Assembly: GCA_009823395.1 (NCBI GenBank)
Contig: CM020509.1
Span: forward strand, 21,220,001 to 21,284,000
Direction: 5' to 3'
DNA from: Thamnaconus septentrionalis
Lineage: Eukaryota > Chordata > Actinopteri > Tetraodontiformes > Monacanthidae
DNA length: 64,000 nt
Below are positions 34,602 through 47,979 of the stretch, in pieces. The notes beneath the pieces are model-generated. The model was not told the DNA's origin. It saw only the letters and a list, made by a program, of their open reading frames with translations, and did not search any database. Every line of letters starts with the position of its first letter. Position 1 is the first letter of the stretch. The position numbers and the translations under genes are program-made.

Positions 34602-36837
34602 ACATATATATATACAGTAGTCAAGGTATAAAAAAATTCAGGGGGATGGTGAATTTTTTGACCTTAAAGGTGAAGGAGCGATGGGGGTGGTAGGAGTATA
34701 AATCATGTAAATTCGTTATCAAAACAAAGCGCTGAAAATATGTCAAGTCTTGACTCTGAAGCCAAAGACTTGATAGACGTCCGGTTTGAACATTTTGAGC
34801 ATGAGTGCCAACGCACATGATGAAAAGCGAGACCGACATCAACGGCCTACCTCTGATCAATTTAAAACCTAAAACAACGTGAGGCATCTCTCCAGTCATC
34901 GTTCTTACAAAGAAAAAAAAAAAGAGGACATTTGAGCGGCCAAGTCAATGAATTCCCTCAACCCTCTCTGAATTTGTCTGCCATCATCAAGATTGAAAAA
35001 GGAGCAGAGTTCCTGGATCTCCTTTTCGGCATCACGAATCCCGCACTCATGGCCAGTTAGAAGGGCGCAGCAAGCGCAGATTCATTTGCACTGACATAAT
35101 GAGCTATATACTGTAGGCCTGCATATGAACAACATTTTTTGTAATTGGTCATTTTGACGGTAGTAAAAAAAAATGTGTTCTCATCAGTTTCTGCTTACAA
35201 ATTACTTAATGACATTACAAGATGACTGACAGACTTTTCAATCATTGGGTAGAAAACAAAATTACTGGGCATTCCCATTGAACATAATCCCTGGTCTAAA
35301 CCAAAAAGGTAATCAGACCTGTTCCTTCCCCTCCTCTTTATCCTCCTGTCTCCTGGGTTGGGCTTTCCTCCACGGGACGCTAATACGTTTTACAAATGAT
35401 GACAAAGCACACAAACTTGCTCTTGGATAAAAGACAGAATGCACAGTGTATAGGTTCAAATTCACATTTGTCATATCCACGGTCTGTAATATTAAATTAC
35501 AGGCAATAGGAACAGGTTCCCAGAAGGGGGGGTAAAGCTGTTGGAGATGTCACCTGCCTCGGACGTCAGCATTTTTGCTAACATCTTCACCTTTTTTTGC
35601 TGCCTGATGAAGGTAACATTACATTTAATGTAGATGCTGATATAAATATGCATAATCATATAATCATATATAATGTTTAAACAAGTCAATGTATTCTTAA
35701 AGATGGGCAATCTATGCTTAACATACTCTATGTGCTGAATAGCATGACACCTAAGAGAAGAGACAGGGCCGTCGTAAAACAGTGACCTTAGGTGACCTGC
35801 GGTACCAGGCCGAGAGAGGATCCAGCATCTCCCTACCAAGCATCTCCACCTCGGACCTCAGCCTGCATCTGGGAACAAAGGCAGCGGCAACATCCAATGA
35901 GACTGGGGTGCGGAGACCAGACAGCCAATCAGAGAAGGACGTCACCTGAGCGAGCACAAGCAAGAACAACTGGATCTTCTCTATCTACAAAGACTGACCA
36001 GGGGACAAAGAGTCAGTCAGACTGCAGGACCTGATAGGACTTTTTGATGTGAGGCTTGAACTCGACCCAGAGCTCTGTTTACTTGTATTCTGAATTTGCG
36101 TACTAAAGATAAAATCGGCATCCTTCTCTTAAAACTCTTCATTAAAAGGACACACGGATCATCAGCACGGCACTAGAAAATAAGGCGATCCAACACCGAT
36201 GAGTGCTATTGGTGAAAACAATATAGCTGCGTGAAGAATATTTCACCATTATATAGTCGTATAAAGTGTGACGGTGGTTAAATATTTAAGACAAACTCTT
36301 GTCTAACGTTAACAGTAAATATCTGATCCACGTTTGCCACGCTCATGAATCAAAGTGTAACGTGACTGGCAAGTCCTGTGTGATAGCAGTTAGCAGATAG
36401 CGAGATCAACAACGTGAGTTCTCAGCTAGTTTGGAGGCTACGTGGCTTTTCTGTGTGTGTCGTTATTGTGCATGCAACCTGTGGCGAGTCTGGCGACTTT
36501 TGTAGGCAAGCAATGGAAAAATGTAACGATTGATATTCCCGAGTCTTGATTTATAGCTCACCTGTAATTTCCTTCTTTTGAAAACACTCCCTGACATGCC
36601 GTTGTTCAGCCATTTGGTTTTGGTTTAGGTTTGTGTTCCCTTGTGCCCTCAGATTTTATTATTTCTTTTACTCAACTCTCTAATGATGAAATAATTATAT
36701 AGAATTTTAAGTTATATTTCCAACATTTACTGTAAAAAGGGGAGTGATGGATGGCAGTTTTACAGGGGGAATGTTTTTGATTGTTTTTATTTCCGGGTTG
36801 CCATCTGCTCTCATCCCCCCTCAACTCCACTACTGTA

Positions 36838-36957
36838 CATATATATATAAATATATATACATATACATATATATATATACATATACATATATATATATAT
36901 ACATATACATATATATATATATACATGTATATACATATACATATATATATATATATG
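36838..36957. repeat. TA/CATA repeat, unit B
   Basis: Counterpart of 30858-31014. Confidence 0.93.
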
Positions 36958-37468
36958 TTAGTGCTGTCGAAGTTGACGCGTTGATAACGCGTTAACTCAA
37001 ACTCCTTTTAACGGCAATATTTTTTTAACAACAAATGCAATCATATTCGTGCACGTTACATTTGTCAGTGTCCAGTGTCAGAGTGCGAGAGAGATGAAAC
37101 AAACGCGCGCACACACGCGTATACACACACAAGCAATGAAGGGGCACACAGTGAAATGGCCGATCTTGCACGCAAGTAAAAAGGAGTGCTCAAGCATTGG
37201 CTTGAGAATACCTCAGGGTTTGAGGGTTTTTTTTGTTTTTGTTTTTTGGAGAATATCTGGACAGTTTGGAATGTACCAATAAAAAAAAGTAGAATTTTTG
37301 CCACAAAAGAATTATTATTGTCCAAAAAGTATAAGAAATGCAATAAATATCTTGGTAAGTCACATATAGAGCTGGGTAAAAAAGAAATGTCCACTTAATT
37401 TGAGATTAATCGCGAGTTAACTCAGGACACTAATGCGCTTAAAAATTTTAATCGACTGACAGCCCTAA
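36958..37468. mobile_element. Non-autonomous DNA element, copy in unit B
   Basis: Same ends and interior as 31015-31543. About 20 bp shorter, mainly because a stretch after GAGTGCT (31229-31255 in A) is missing here. Flanked by TA repeat on both sides (right side 37469-37516). Confidence 0.7.
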
Positions 37469-37469
37469 C

Positions 37470-37501
<32 letters not shown>

Positions 37502-38174
37502 GTATGTATATATAGTGTGAATCAACAAATAGGATTGGGCCCCACATCCCTCACCCGCCCTCATCACCCCTCTGCTCCAACCCTTCTTCACCCCCACCGC
37601 CACCTTTATTTTTGTTTCACCTGGAACATCTCGGCTTATCCGACTCTCGCGTCCATATGCGCGCCTCTCAGGCTGGAACCCTTTCAGACCATCCCAAGGT
37701 CGGAGCAGAGCACTTGCACTGGAGTGGCGGCAGATGATGGAAGCACTCAGCGCTGCAGTAGCCGCCAGAGGGCTTTTTTTTTTCCCTTCAAAAAAGACAA
37801 AATGGCTTCTTCAACCTGCAGCCACAAATGCAGAACGTCTCACTTCATCCGTGTGCACCCGCTTCCTCCCTGCCACATTTCCATCAGGAAGGTCGGACTG
37901 ATGCCACTCAGACTCGACATATTGCAAACTTTGACCTTCCACGAAAGGAAAGAAGTGCTTCTTCTTTTTTTTCGGGTTTTGTTCAAAGGGCGCCGTTTTT
38001 ATTTCACATGTTGACCAAGAAAAAAATAAAGACAGCAGCTCAAATTAGAACAATCACGTGTCCTCCAGCCAATTGGAACATCCCATGGGTGTGAGGGGGC
38101 GTTTCCTGATGTGCTGCCCGCCAAGAGGCCAGCAGCGCCGGTGGTGGTGCGCTCGCATTCTGCATGGGGACAGC

Positions 38175-39310
38175 CCGAGTCACATGACTCACTGGTTCAT
38201 GCCAGAGTCACATGACTCACTGGTTCACACTCAATTCATGTGACTCACTAAGTCACACCTGAGTCACATGATTCACTGATTAACACCCGTGTCACATGAC
38301 TCACTGGTTCATGCCAGAGTCACATGACTCACTGGTTCACACTCAATTCATGTGACTCACTAAGTCACACCTGAGTCACATGATTCACTGATTAACACCC
38401 GTGTCACATGACTCACTGGTTCACACTCAATTCATGTGACTCACTAAGTCACACCTGAGTCACATGATTCACTGATTAACACCCGTGTCACATGACTCAC
38501 TGGTTCATGCCAGAGTCACATGACTCACTGGTTCACACTCAATTCATGTGACTCACTAAGTCACACCTGAGTCACATGATTCACTGATTAACACCCGTGT
38601 CACATGACTCACTGGTTCATGCCAGAGTCACATGACTCACTGGTTCACACTCAATTCATGTGACTCACTAAGTCACACCTGAGTCACATGATTCACTGAT
38701 TAACACCCGTGTCACATGACTCACTGGTTCACGCCAGAGTCACATGACTCACTGGTTCACACTCAATTCATGTGACTCACTAAGTCACACCTGAGTCACA
38801 TGATTCACTGATTAACACCCGTGTCACATGACTCACTGGTTCATGCCAGAGTCACATGACTCACTGGTTCATACTCAATTCATGTGACTCACTAAGTCAC
38901 ACCTGAGTCACATGATTCACTGATTAACACCCGTGTCACATGACTCACTGGTTCATGCCAGAGTCACATGACTCACTGGTTCACACTCAATTCATGTGAC
39001 TCACTAAGTCACACCTGAGTCACATGATTCACTGATTAACACCCGTGTCACATGACTCACTGGTTCATGCCAGAGTCACATGACTCACTGGTTCACACTC
39101 AATTCATGTGACTCACTAAGTCACACCTGAGTCACATGATTCACTGATTAACACCCGTGTCACATGACTCACTGGTTCATGCCAGAGTCACATGACTCAC
39201 TGGTTCACACTCAATTCATGTGACTCACTAAGTCACACCTGAGTCACATGATTCACTGATTAACACCCGTGTCACATGACTCACTGGTTCACGCCAGTCA
39301 CATGACTCAC
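38175..39310. repeat. 112-bp satellite, unit B, regular
   Basis: About ten tandem copies of a 112-bp unit made of four subrepeats of roughly 23-33 bp. A complete unit contains TGACTCA three times and CACATG or its complement four times. One copy near 38400 lacks a 28-bp subrepeat. Copies are otherwise almost identical. Confidence 0.96.
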
Positions 39311-39477
39311 AGCACAACCATCAAGAAAACAAACAAACGAATGAATTCATTAATTAATCAATACAAATCAAACCTGCCTGGAATCACCCAGGTCTTTTGT
39401 GCTAGATGAACAAACAAACAAACGAACAAACAAACAGTGAGCAGCAAGTAATGACTCCCATCAGTCCGTTCATTGAC

Positions 39478-39500
39478 ACACACACACACACACACACACA
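39478..39500. repeat. (CA)n microsatellite
   Basis: Short pure CA run; unit A has an interrupted version near 33843. Confidence 0.9.
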
Positions 39501-39540
39501 CGTCCATTGTCGCTCTGATTTAATCGCCAACTTGTGTTGA

Positions 39541-39757
39541 GTGGTGGTGGTGGAGGTGCAGGTGGTGAAGATGGAGGTGGCAGTAGTGCTGGTGGTGGTG
39601 ATGGTCGGGGATGGGTGTGGTGAAGGTCGTCATGGTGAAGGTGGTTGGAGTGGAGTGGTGGAGGTGCCGGTGGTGATGGGTGTGGTGGAGGTTTTGGTGA
39701 TGGAGGAGGTGGGAGTGGCAGCGGTGGTGGAGGGGGTGGAAACGGTGGGCGCCGGCC
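39541..39757. repeat. GGT/GGA low-complexity sequence, unit B
   Basis: Purine/T-rich GGTGGTGG sequence on the plus strand. No coding evidence. Confidence 0.85.
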
Positions 39758-39762
39758 TCATG

Positions 39763-39970
39763 TCCAGATTTCATCCTCGTCGTCTGCCAACATGTGGTGG
39801 GTGTTTGTTGCTTTCAAGAAACACGCTGGCATAGTTTTCCTGCAGCTCGCACGACATGTCGAACAGTGACCGGGCATTAGTGATAGACCGGCCCACATCA
39901 TGTGTTGAGTGGGATAATTTTTTCCCCAAACAGAACAACCGGCATTTGATGTCGTTTTTAACAATAATCA
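39763..39970 (-). repeat. Ty3/gypsy LTR-like sequence, rearranged
   Basis: Two blocks match the gypsy LTR at 45337-45539. The LTR-start block (minus-strand TGTTGGCAGACG, ending at 39792) lies next to the LTR-end block (minus-strand TTGAAAGCAACAAACA, 39793-39900). Read on the minus strand, the end of one LTR is followed directly by the start of another. Sequence 39900-39970 does not match the LTR. Confidence 0.55.
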
Positions 39971-40014
39971 ATATAAATAAACATAGCAAAAACAATTGAG
40001 TCTTCACCCTTCGA

Positions 40015-40041
40015 AGACTTGCTCTAGAACAGAGCAAGTCT
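40015..40041. other. Perfect 11-bp foldback
   Basis: AGACTTGCTCT, a 5-base spacer AGAAC, then AGAGCAAGTCT. It is followed at 40045 by CAGGGGCTCAGCCCTG, which could be a hAT terminus. Function unknown. Confidence 0.6.
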
Positions 40042-40081
40042 ACGCAGGGGCTCAGCCCTGAATATTCGGTAAACATTAACA

Positions 40082-40720
40082 TGGACCCTTTTGTCCTTTA
40101 GTAGCCAACAGTAAAATAATTCCACCAGTGTCGTGATTTTAGAGCATGTAGTGATTTTAATTTGAACATGTTGTCAATTCAATAAAATAACCATACCAGG
40201 TATAAACCACCAGAGGGCAACAGACATACAAGTCAATTTAAATAAGAATGATTATTAAAAAAAAATAGAATAGAAGCAAAGCTGTCATGTAATCTATATA
40301 AGGTACATAAACTATTCTGCATGTAAAACTTAACCCAGAACAATGATACAATTTGAACTAAACTGAAAAGAGAAAACTCACACTTGAAACAAACAAACAA
40401 ACAAACAAAAAACTGAAATGTGAAGAGGAATCCTGACTGTATTTTCTTTCAGTCCTGGGGGTCACAGTCCTCCAAAGAGTCCCCTCTGGAATTTACTGTA
40501 CATATATGTGGGTGAGAGACAAATATATTGACATACATTATACATTATACTATACAGTTACAGTGACAATATAAGTCATTAGACAAGACCATGTGCCAAA
40601 ATACAGGATAAAACATCCTGAAGCTTTGTTGAAAACTGTATTAACAGGTCATATTTTAATTGTTAGTTCAGTAGCCTGCAATCATGAGTCCTTCACTAAT
40701 ATAAAGAATGGTGAGTACGT
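40082..40720. other. No gene recognised; possible hAT 3' flank
   Basis: AT-rich sequence between the possible hAT end (40045) and the Tc1-like insertion. No coding evidence. Confidence 0.4.
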
Positions 40721-40721
40721 A

Positions 40722-42315
<1,594 letters not shown>

Positions 42316-42370
42316 TAAGTCATGTAATTAAAGCAATGTAAATAGATAGTTTAGACAGTATATTATTACC

Positions 42371-44540
42371 TCACTCCAAAAGTAGTTTTCTCAGCAGCTC
42401 ACCTTTCTCTGCAACACCATTTATGATTGCATCAGTGTCCAGCATCCTTAAAACATCTGGTTGAGTAGCCATGAGCGTAAAAGCCTCAAGGCGTTGTTGA
42501 GAGAGGGAGTCTGTTTTTGATGAATTTCAGGGTCGAAAAGCTTCTCTCACATGCTGCCTGTGTGACAGACAGGGTGAGCAGGAACCTGTATGCAAGACCA
42601 ATGGTGTGGTATGCATCTGTGAGGAGCTTGTACTGGCTCAGAACACGGTAGCAACGTAGTGCGTAGTCCTTGCACGATGAGCACTTTTTGCAAACCATCT
42701 CCACCTCATCTTCAGCACCCCCTGGGCCATCTTCTGCTGTCTTGCTTGTGTATTCCTCAAATGCAGATGTCTTTGACCTCTTCCGTTGTCCAGCCAGACC
42801 AATGAGCTAGGTCTGTAAATTGGCAACCGTTGCTCTGTCATCAAATGGCTGCAGACACTTGCTCAACCCTTGGAGTGCTTCTTCTGGGAAAACACCAGCA
42901 TAAGCTGTCACCTGGTTGAAGTTCTTTGGGTCTAGAAGTGCCAAATCAGCATACAGTGATGAGATACCACACGATTCCTCGTCTGAGACAGTCCATCCTC
43001 AGTCTACACCTGGTAAGAATGTGGAGCAATTTCCCTCTGCATACGTCCTTGCACACTCCAAGTGCTTGTCAGATGATCCCATACACGTAAATGATCTCCA
43101 GGCCTTGAGACTGGTAACTCTTGTGCTGATGATTTTTCCATCCTTGATGACTGAGAGTGTGTGGAGAACATCAACATACAGGGCCCCATCTGCCTTTCCA
43201 AAAGAGCCGAAAACTTTTGATAAAGCAACATCTTCTGACCACCAGCGCGTTTCTCCAATAGGTGCAAGACGTCTGTGTTTTTGACCTTTGCTTTCTTTCT
43301 CCCAGATGTTCATCCTCTGGTAGGAATTTCTGATGAAGACAGCAATGTTGTTTATCAAGGAAAAAAGGGGGGCCACTTGCCAGTACACACTCTGTTGTGT
43401 CTGCCAGCACAAGGTTGAGGATGTGTGCGTAGCACCACACATGGACTTGGGGGGTGGGGGACTTCTCAGACAACAGTGCAGAGAAGCCATTGTATTGGCC
43501 TTGCATGTTAGAGGCCCCATCGGTGGAACTTCCAATACAATGCCTCACATCCAGGTTCATGGTCTCTAGCACCTCATTCACTAGTTGTGCAAAGTGCAGT
43601 CCAGTGGATGCTTCACATCTGATCACAGCCACAAGTCACTCATGAACAATGTCTGTCACATAACGTATTACAACAGAGCACTGGTCTTGGGATGTGATGT
43701 CAAACGTGGTGTCAATCTGGATGGAGTACATGCCAGATTCCTGAATTTCAGTGGCAATTGTAACCTTCATTAGGTATTTGATGGTAGTGATGATATAGTC
43801 GATAGTTGTTTTGGAAAGAAAAGTGACAAGGGAACCCCTTCCTCCTTTTGATCCAGAGTCAGATTGATGGATTTGCTTGCTTTTTTCGATGCTGACAGTG
43901 AGGTGTTCCTTTAGACAGACATCATATTTTCCTAGCAAAAAAACTATCTCTAAAAAATTTCCATGATCGATAGTGTCATCATCCAGTCTATATGCTGCCT
44001 CCGCCTGCTTGCCTCTGCAGATCAAACCCCTTTTGCCGATGAGCTTCATCACGTCTATGATGCGCTCCAACACTTGTCGCCTCTCGCAGACTTGCTGTCT
44101 GTGAAGTGACATCTGAGGTCCCATGAGAAGGTCCTTAATAGTCTTTTTAGAGGACCTAAGGAAGTATGCCTCAGCACAATTTCTGTGATTATCACTTTGC
44201 TCATGCTCATCAACTCTAAGGTGTGTGTGTGCGAAGTTAGTCATGCCAGTGATGAAGGAGCTGCTATCGCTAGGATTAGAAAAAGCCACGCAAAGAAAGC
44301 AGAAGAGTGCTTGTTTGTCTTCATTGTATATAGCCACTTCCTGTGTGTATCATCTTTGCGGAAAAATGCCCTCTGCACTACAGGCTTGTCTGCCTTCTGC
44401 TGGGGGTGAAAATGTAGGAAGAGCTTTAATGCCTCTGGCTTTGGCCTTGTGAAATGGTCAACTGCTGCAAGGAGGGCACTGACATCCTGGCCTTGGCTAG
44501 CTCTATCAGCAGCAGCAGCATCTTCAGACATAATTGTGTC
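42371..44540 (-). pseudogene. hAT transposase (ZMYM1-like type), broken
   Basis: Read on the minus strand from about 44532. RKWLYT is followed, after a frame change, by a TTF-like zinc region (CFLC ... HEQSDNH) at about 44180-44310. A DUF4371-like segment with IQIDTTFD (first catalytic Asp region, about 43700) comes next. An in-frame TGA lies near 43634. Then come GSSTDGASNMQGQ (second Asp region, about 43515) and WCYAHILNLVLA. After further shifts, AACERSFSTLKFIKNRL (catalytic Glu and hAT dimerisation region, about 42525) is present. The C-terminal tail ends at a stop at 42371-42373 in yet another frame. Terminal inverted repeats were not securely found. Host genes of the ZMYM/ZNF862 kind derive from this family, but the breaks argue against a domesticated gene. 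Confidence 0.85.
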
Positions 44541-44544
44541 GTTC

Positions 44545-45240
44545 ACAGTTACTGGCACTATCTATTCATCGTCTCCTGTATCCTTTGACAGTTCCAACAC
44601 ATCATCATCTTTGAGTACACAGTCCACAAATAATTCCTCTGGCTCTTCTTCCAGTGTATGCACTTTCTTTTTCATGCTCGCAGTGGCTCTGCAGCACTTT
44701 GAATAGTGGTTCTTTTTGCCACAGTTATCACAAGACTTGCCAAATGCTGGACATTTGTTGGTGCACTTCCACATCTTTTACAAGCGCCGCTCTCTATTTT
44801 CTCCGCGTGAGATTCTGCGGGTGTTTGTCTCGGAAGTCTTTTTGCCGGCCGGACCTATGCTTTTACAGCGTGCACAGCCGTTCCTACCCTCCGCAGCTCC
44901 TTCGCCCGTGCCCATGTGGTCTCCGCCGCTCTGCGCATTTGCACTGCCTTGTCCAGGTTTAAGTCTTTTTCACGCTGTAGCCATTCCCTGAGCGCGTTAT
45001 CTGGTATCCCCGTGACTATTTTGCCCTTGATCAGTCGGTCTTTCAACTCACCGAATTCACATGACTTACGTACATACGTGACGTTTGTGTTTGGTACAAA
45101 GTTCTCCTCAGACTTTGCCATTATGACATCTAGTTTTAGCTCACCATCACTTATGTGGAAGCTGTTTTATATTTCCAGAGCTTCTTCGACGATCACATGG
45201 AGGAGAGTGGACACTTTTTTTCTTTTCGTCATCTCCACCT
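44545..45240 (-). pseudogene. Ty3/gypsy gag with zinc knuckle, truncated
   Basis: On the minus strand, 44855-45121 encodes CEFGELKDRLIKGKIVTGI and LQREKDLNLDKAVQM, the core of a fish Ty3/gypsy gag. The part before CEFG is joined to TNVTYV with residues missing, so there is an internal deletion. 44562-44774 encodes a zinc knuckle CDNCGKKNHYSKCC, then an acidic linker that normally leads to the protease. The frame stops at 44562 and hAT sequence begins shortly after, so the hAT probably inserted here. Gag coats the element RNA. Confidence 0.8.
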
Positions 45241-45318
45241 AACTGCTGCTTCTTTTTTTTTTCCTTGCTCTTTGGCGGTGCTCTCTGTCCGTCCGTCAGA
45301 CTCGACGCGGAGCGCGAG

Positions 45319-45336
45319 AATCCTCTTCTGAAAGCA
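45319..45336 (-). other. Probable gypsy primer-binding site
   Basis: Minus strand reads TGCTTTCAGAAGAGGA directly after the LTR end, resembling the TGGTGTCAGAAG-type primer sites of fish gypsy elements. The match is imperfect. Confidence 0.45.
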
Positions 45337-45539
45337 TGTTATGTTTGTTGCTTTCAATAAACACACCGGCATAGGTTTCTTGCAACTCTTTACCGACCGA
45401 CTTCAGGTTGACATGTCGAAGAGTGACTTCCTCAGTACGTGACTACTTTACGGCCTTATGGGCAATGCAGTTCACTCACTACTATCAACACAGGGGGGGT
45501 TAGATCACATCCAGATTTCATCCTCGTCGTCTGCCAACA
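45337..45539 (-). repeat. Ty3/gypsy 5' LTR
   Basis: On the minus strand the block starts TGTTGGCAGACG and ends CAAACATAACA, i.e. TG...CA, 203 bp. It is followed by the probable primer-binding site and, further on, by gag. Related blocks occur at 39763-39900. Confidence 0.65.
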
Positions 45540-45654
45540 TCCTCCTCTCACATCTGCCTTCTCTCATTTTTTTTCTCCCACCTTCACTGATTAGGAGGCG
45601 TCGCTCTGACCGAAGACTGATTGGTGCATCAGCAGTGCCAGCTGACAGTTCTTT

Positions 45655-45766
45655 CTTTCCTTTCCTTCTTCCTTCCTTCCTTCCTTCCTCCTTCCTTCCT
45701 TCTTCCGCTCTTCCTTTCTGTCCCTTCCTTCTTTCCTTCGTTCCTTCCTCCCCTCTTCCGTCCTTC
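45655..45766. repeat. (TTCC)n microsatellite
   Basis: Imperfect CCTT tetranucleotides. Confidence 0.93.
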
Positions 45767-45774
45767 CCTGCAGG

Positions 45775-47585
45775 CAGTGTTGGGAAAGTTCACTTTCTCT
45801 CTGAACTAGTTCAGTTCAGTTCACACATTTTAAAATGAACAGTTCAGTTCATCGTTCATAATTCCACGTTTTGAACTAAAGTTCATGATTCCCAAAAATG
45901 AACTAATTTAGTTCTTTTTTTTCTCCTATACTTTGTCACCATGTCAGATTAATCTTCATATATATTTTTTGAATCATAATCCAACCAGTTTTACAATAGC
46001 ATTGAGAGGACAGCCCTCAGAATTCTGGCATTTCCCCAATGCTTTATTCAGTCCACACTATTAGCAGCTGCAGCGTTCATCTCTAGAGTATATTTTCATA
46101 AACATGAGGAAAACCTTGCTGCTCGAATGGTCTTCAGACTCTTTATTATGATTACAAAAACCAAACTGTAGTCCTTAAGGTGCGAGATGTTTTTCATTCC
46201 GATACTTTTCCAAACCTACCTGGAAACAGTTCACATCAAATTCCATTTCAGTCATACTAAAAAGGAACCGAAATAAATACTGGAAAAATGTACCAGCCCA
46301 GGCATACAAATATAAAGGTGAAAGTTCCAAATTGCAGTAGGCTTTACTGTTAACAACAAAGTCCAAAAGATGTGCCGACATAACACACAACACAATCTGA
46401 GGAACCAAGCTAGTGTTGCCAACTTTCATTCAAAAAAGAAATTGAAATCTTATAATTGAACACGTTTTTCACCACAATCAATAAAGTGCATGACGGATGG
46501 CTTTTACAAAGGAATTAAATAAGTGTAGCAAATACAAAAAAAAAAAAAGGAATTAAATAAGTGTAGCTTGTGCCACAAATAGTCATTTTTAGTTTAGTAT
46601 GTGTCTTGTTTCTTCATAAAAGAAAAACCCTAAAATTCCAGGTGTGCAAATAATTCAGATTTAACTGTCAAACACTCCTTCACCGGTCTACCGTCAACAC
46701 CTCTCTTCCATGAACAGTCATCTGTTCAACACGCTTTTCTTTTGCTTCTGCGTGGAACAGTAGATCTAGGTTAACAGCTCTCTTTTTTCACTGTGTAACT
46801 TCCTAAAACTCTTGGGTGGGAGGAGCCTCGGCCACTTTCGTTTGCTGCTGAAAAGAACAAGCGACCCCGATTCACAGCCTAAATGCAAACTCTATGGAAA
46901 CGTACGAGAGCGCATTGCATTCACTGGATTTAAAAAAAATAAAATAAATATAGGGATCAAGATCTCGTAATAATGGGACACGGGACAAGGCCCATCCCAT
47001 AATGATTCAAATCGGGACGCACCATTTCATTGTCAAATAGGGGACATTTCTGTATTTTAAGGGACGGCTGGCAACCCTAACAGCTGCGGTAGGAAACTGA
47101 GGTTGTACGTCAAAGTAGAGTATTCAAAATGCAAAACTTTTAAACATTTATATTTTTCAAGTCAGATGCATTACCGTCTGGGTAAACGCTGACTTTCCAC
47201 CATGAATTTCTATCAAATGGTCATATGGGTCCGAGCATTCGGGGCTACTAGTACTGCCTCGTCCATGTGTACCAGGATGTTGTTGTGACGATAGTGACGT
47301 ATTTGTTGGAGCGACAGACAGCTTGCGGTTGCCAGATTGGGTGGTTTTCCGCTAAATATTAAAGCCTGTTTACAGCGCGTTTTGGCTGGGGTTTCTCCCT
47401 GAAGGTTCTGAGCATCTGGCACACTCGTGAACGGAGTTTTGAACGCCGTTCGCAAGCTTGCGGAATGAACGCGTTCAGCAACAACGCGTTCGAATGCAAA
47501 TAAAGAGCGGCCCGTTCACGTTCGCCCAAAATATGAACGAATTCATGAACGACCGTTCGTTGAACGCGTTTCGGACGCAACGCTG
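45775..47585. mobile_element. Non-autonomous hAT element with 8-bp target duplication
   Basis: Starts CAGTGTTGGGAAAG and ends with the complement of CAGCGTTGCGTC. CCTGCAGG flanks both sides exactly (45767-45774 and 47586-47593). Both ends are rich in GAACNNGTTC-type motifs (AGTTCAGTTCA at left, GAACGCGTTC at right). No transposase open frame. An 18-bp internal direct repeat (GGAATTAAATAAGTGTAG) occurs at about 46511 and 46549. Confidence 0.88.
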
Positions 47586-47593
47586 CCTGCAGG

Positions 47594-47921
47594 AGGCTCC
47601 TAATTTCACCCAGGAGAGTGGCCCAGAAATTGATTTTAACTCTTTTAAATGAAGTCCCTGCAGGGCGACTGCGTGGGGCGCTCTGCTGTCCTGGACTCCC
47701 TCCTCCTCTTCCTCCTCCTCCTCCTCCTCTTTTTTTCTTTTCTTTTTTCTTCTTTTTCCCATGGAGAGATGATGAGGAGCTTCGCTGCCAGCAGCAATTT
47801 TGTCAAGAGTGTCGAGTGTGTGTGCTGACGCCAGGCTAATCACACACACACACACACAGTTGGCAATCTCATTTTCCTCCTTTAACCAAGAAGTCATGCA
47901 AGTGTGAGAGTATATCTAGGA

Positions 47922-47979
<58 letters not shown>

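Larger units (their letters stand above)
34308..39906. repeat. Large direct duplication, unit B
   Basis: Collinear with unit A and directly adjoining it; the junction reads ATGTGTT then CGAAACACTG. It lacks the L2 insertion, preserves the uninterrupted L2 target near 34991, and lacks the 23900-24177 segment (the join is at GAGCGGCCAAG near 34940). The left edge lies inside the 22748-type MITE and the right edge inside LTR-like sequence. Confidence 0.9.

Noticed and set aside
38175..39310. CRISPR-like regularly spaced repeats
   Set aside because: Fish nuclear DNA with contiguous 112-bp satellite units and no unique spacers.
42371..44540. Domesticated ZMYM1-like host gene
   Set aside because: Contains an in-frame stop near 43634 and several frame changes, and lies among other broken mobile elements.
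43333..44706. Plus-strand open frames over the hAT region
   Set aside because: They are antisense shadows of the minus-strand transposase, which carries the recognisable motifs.
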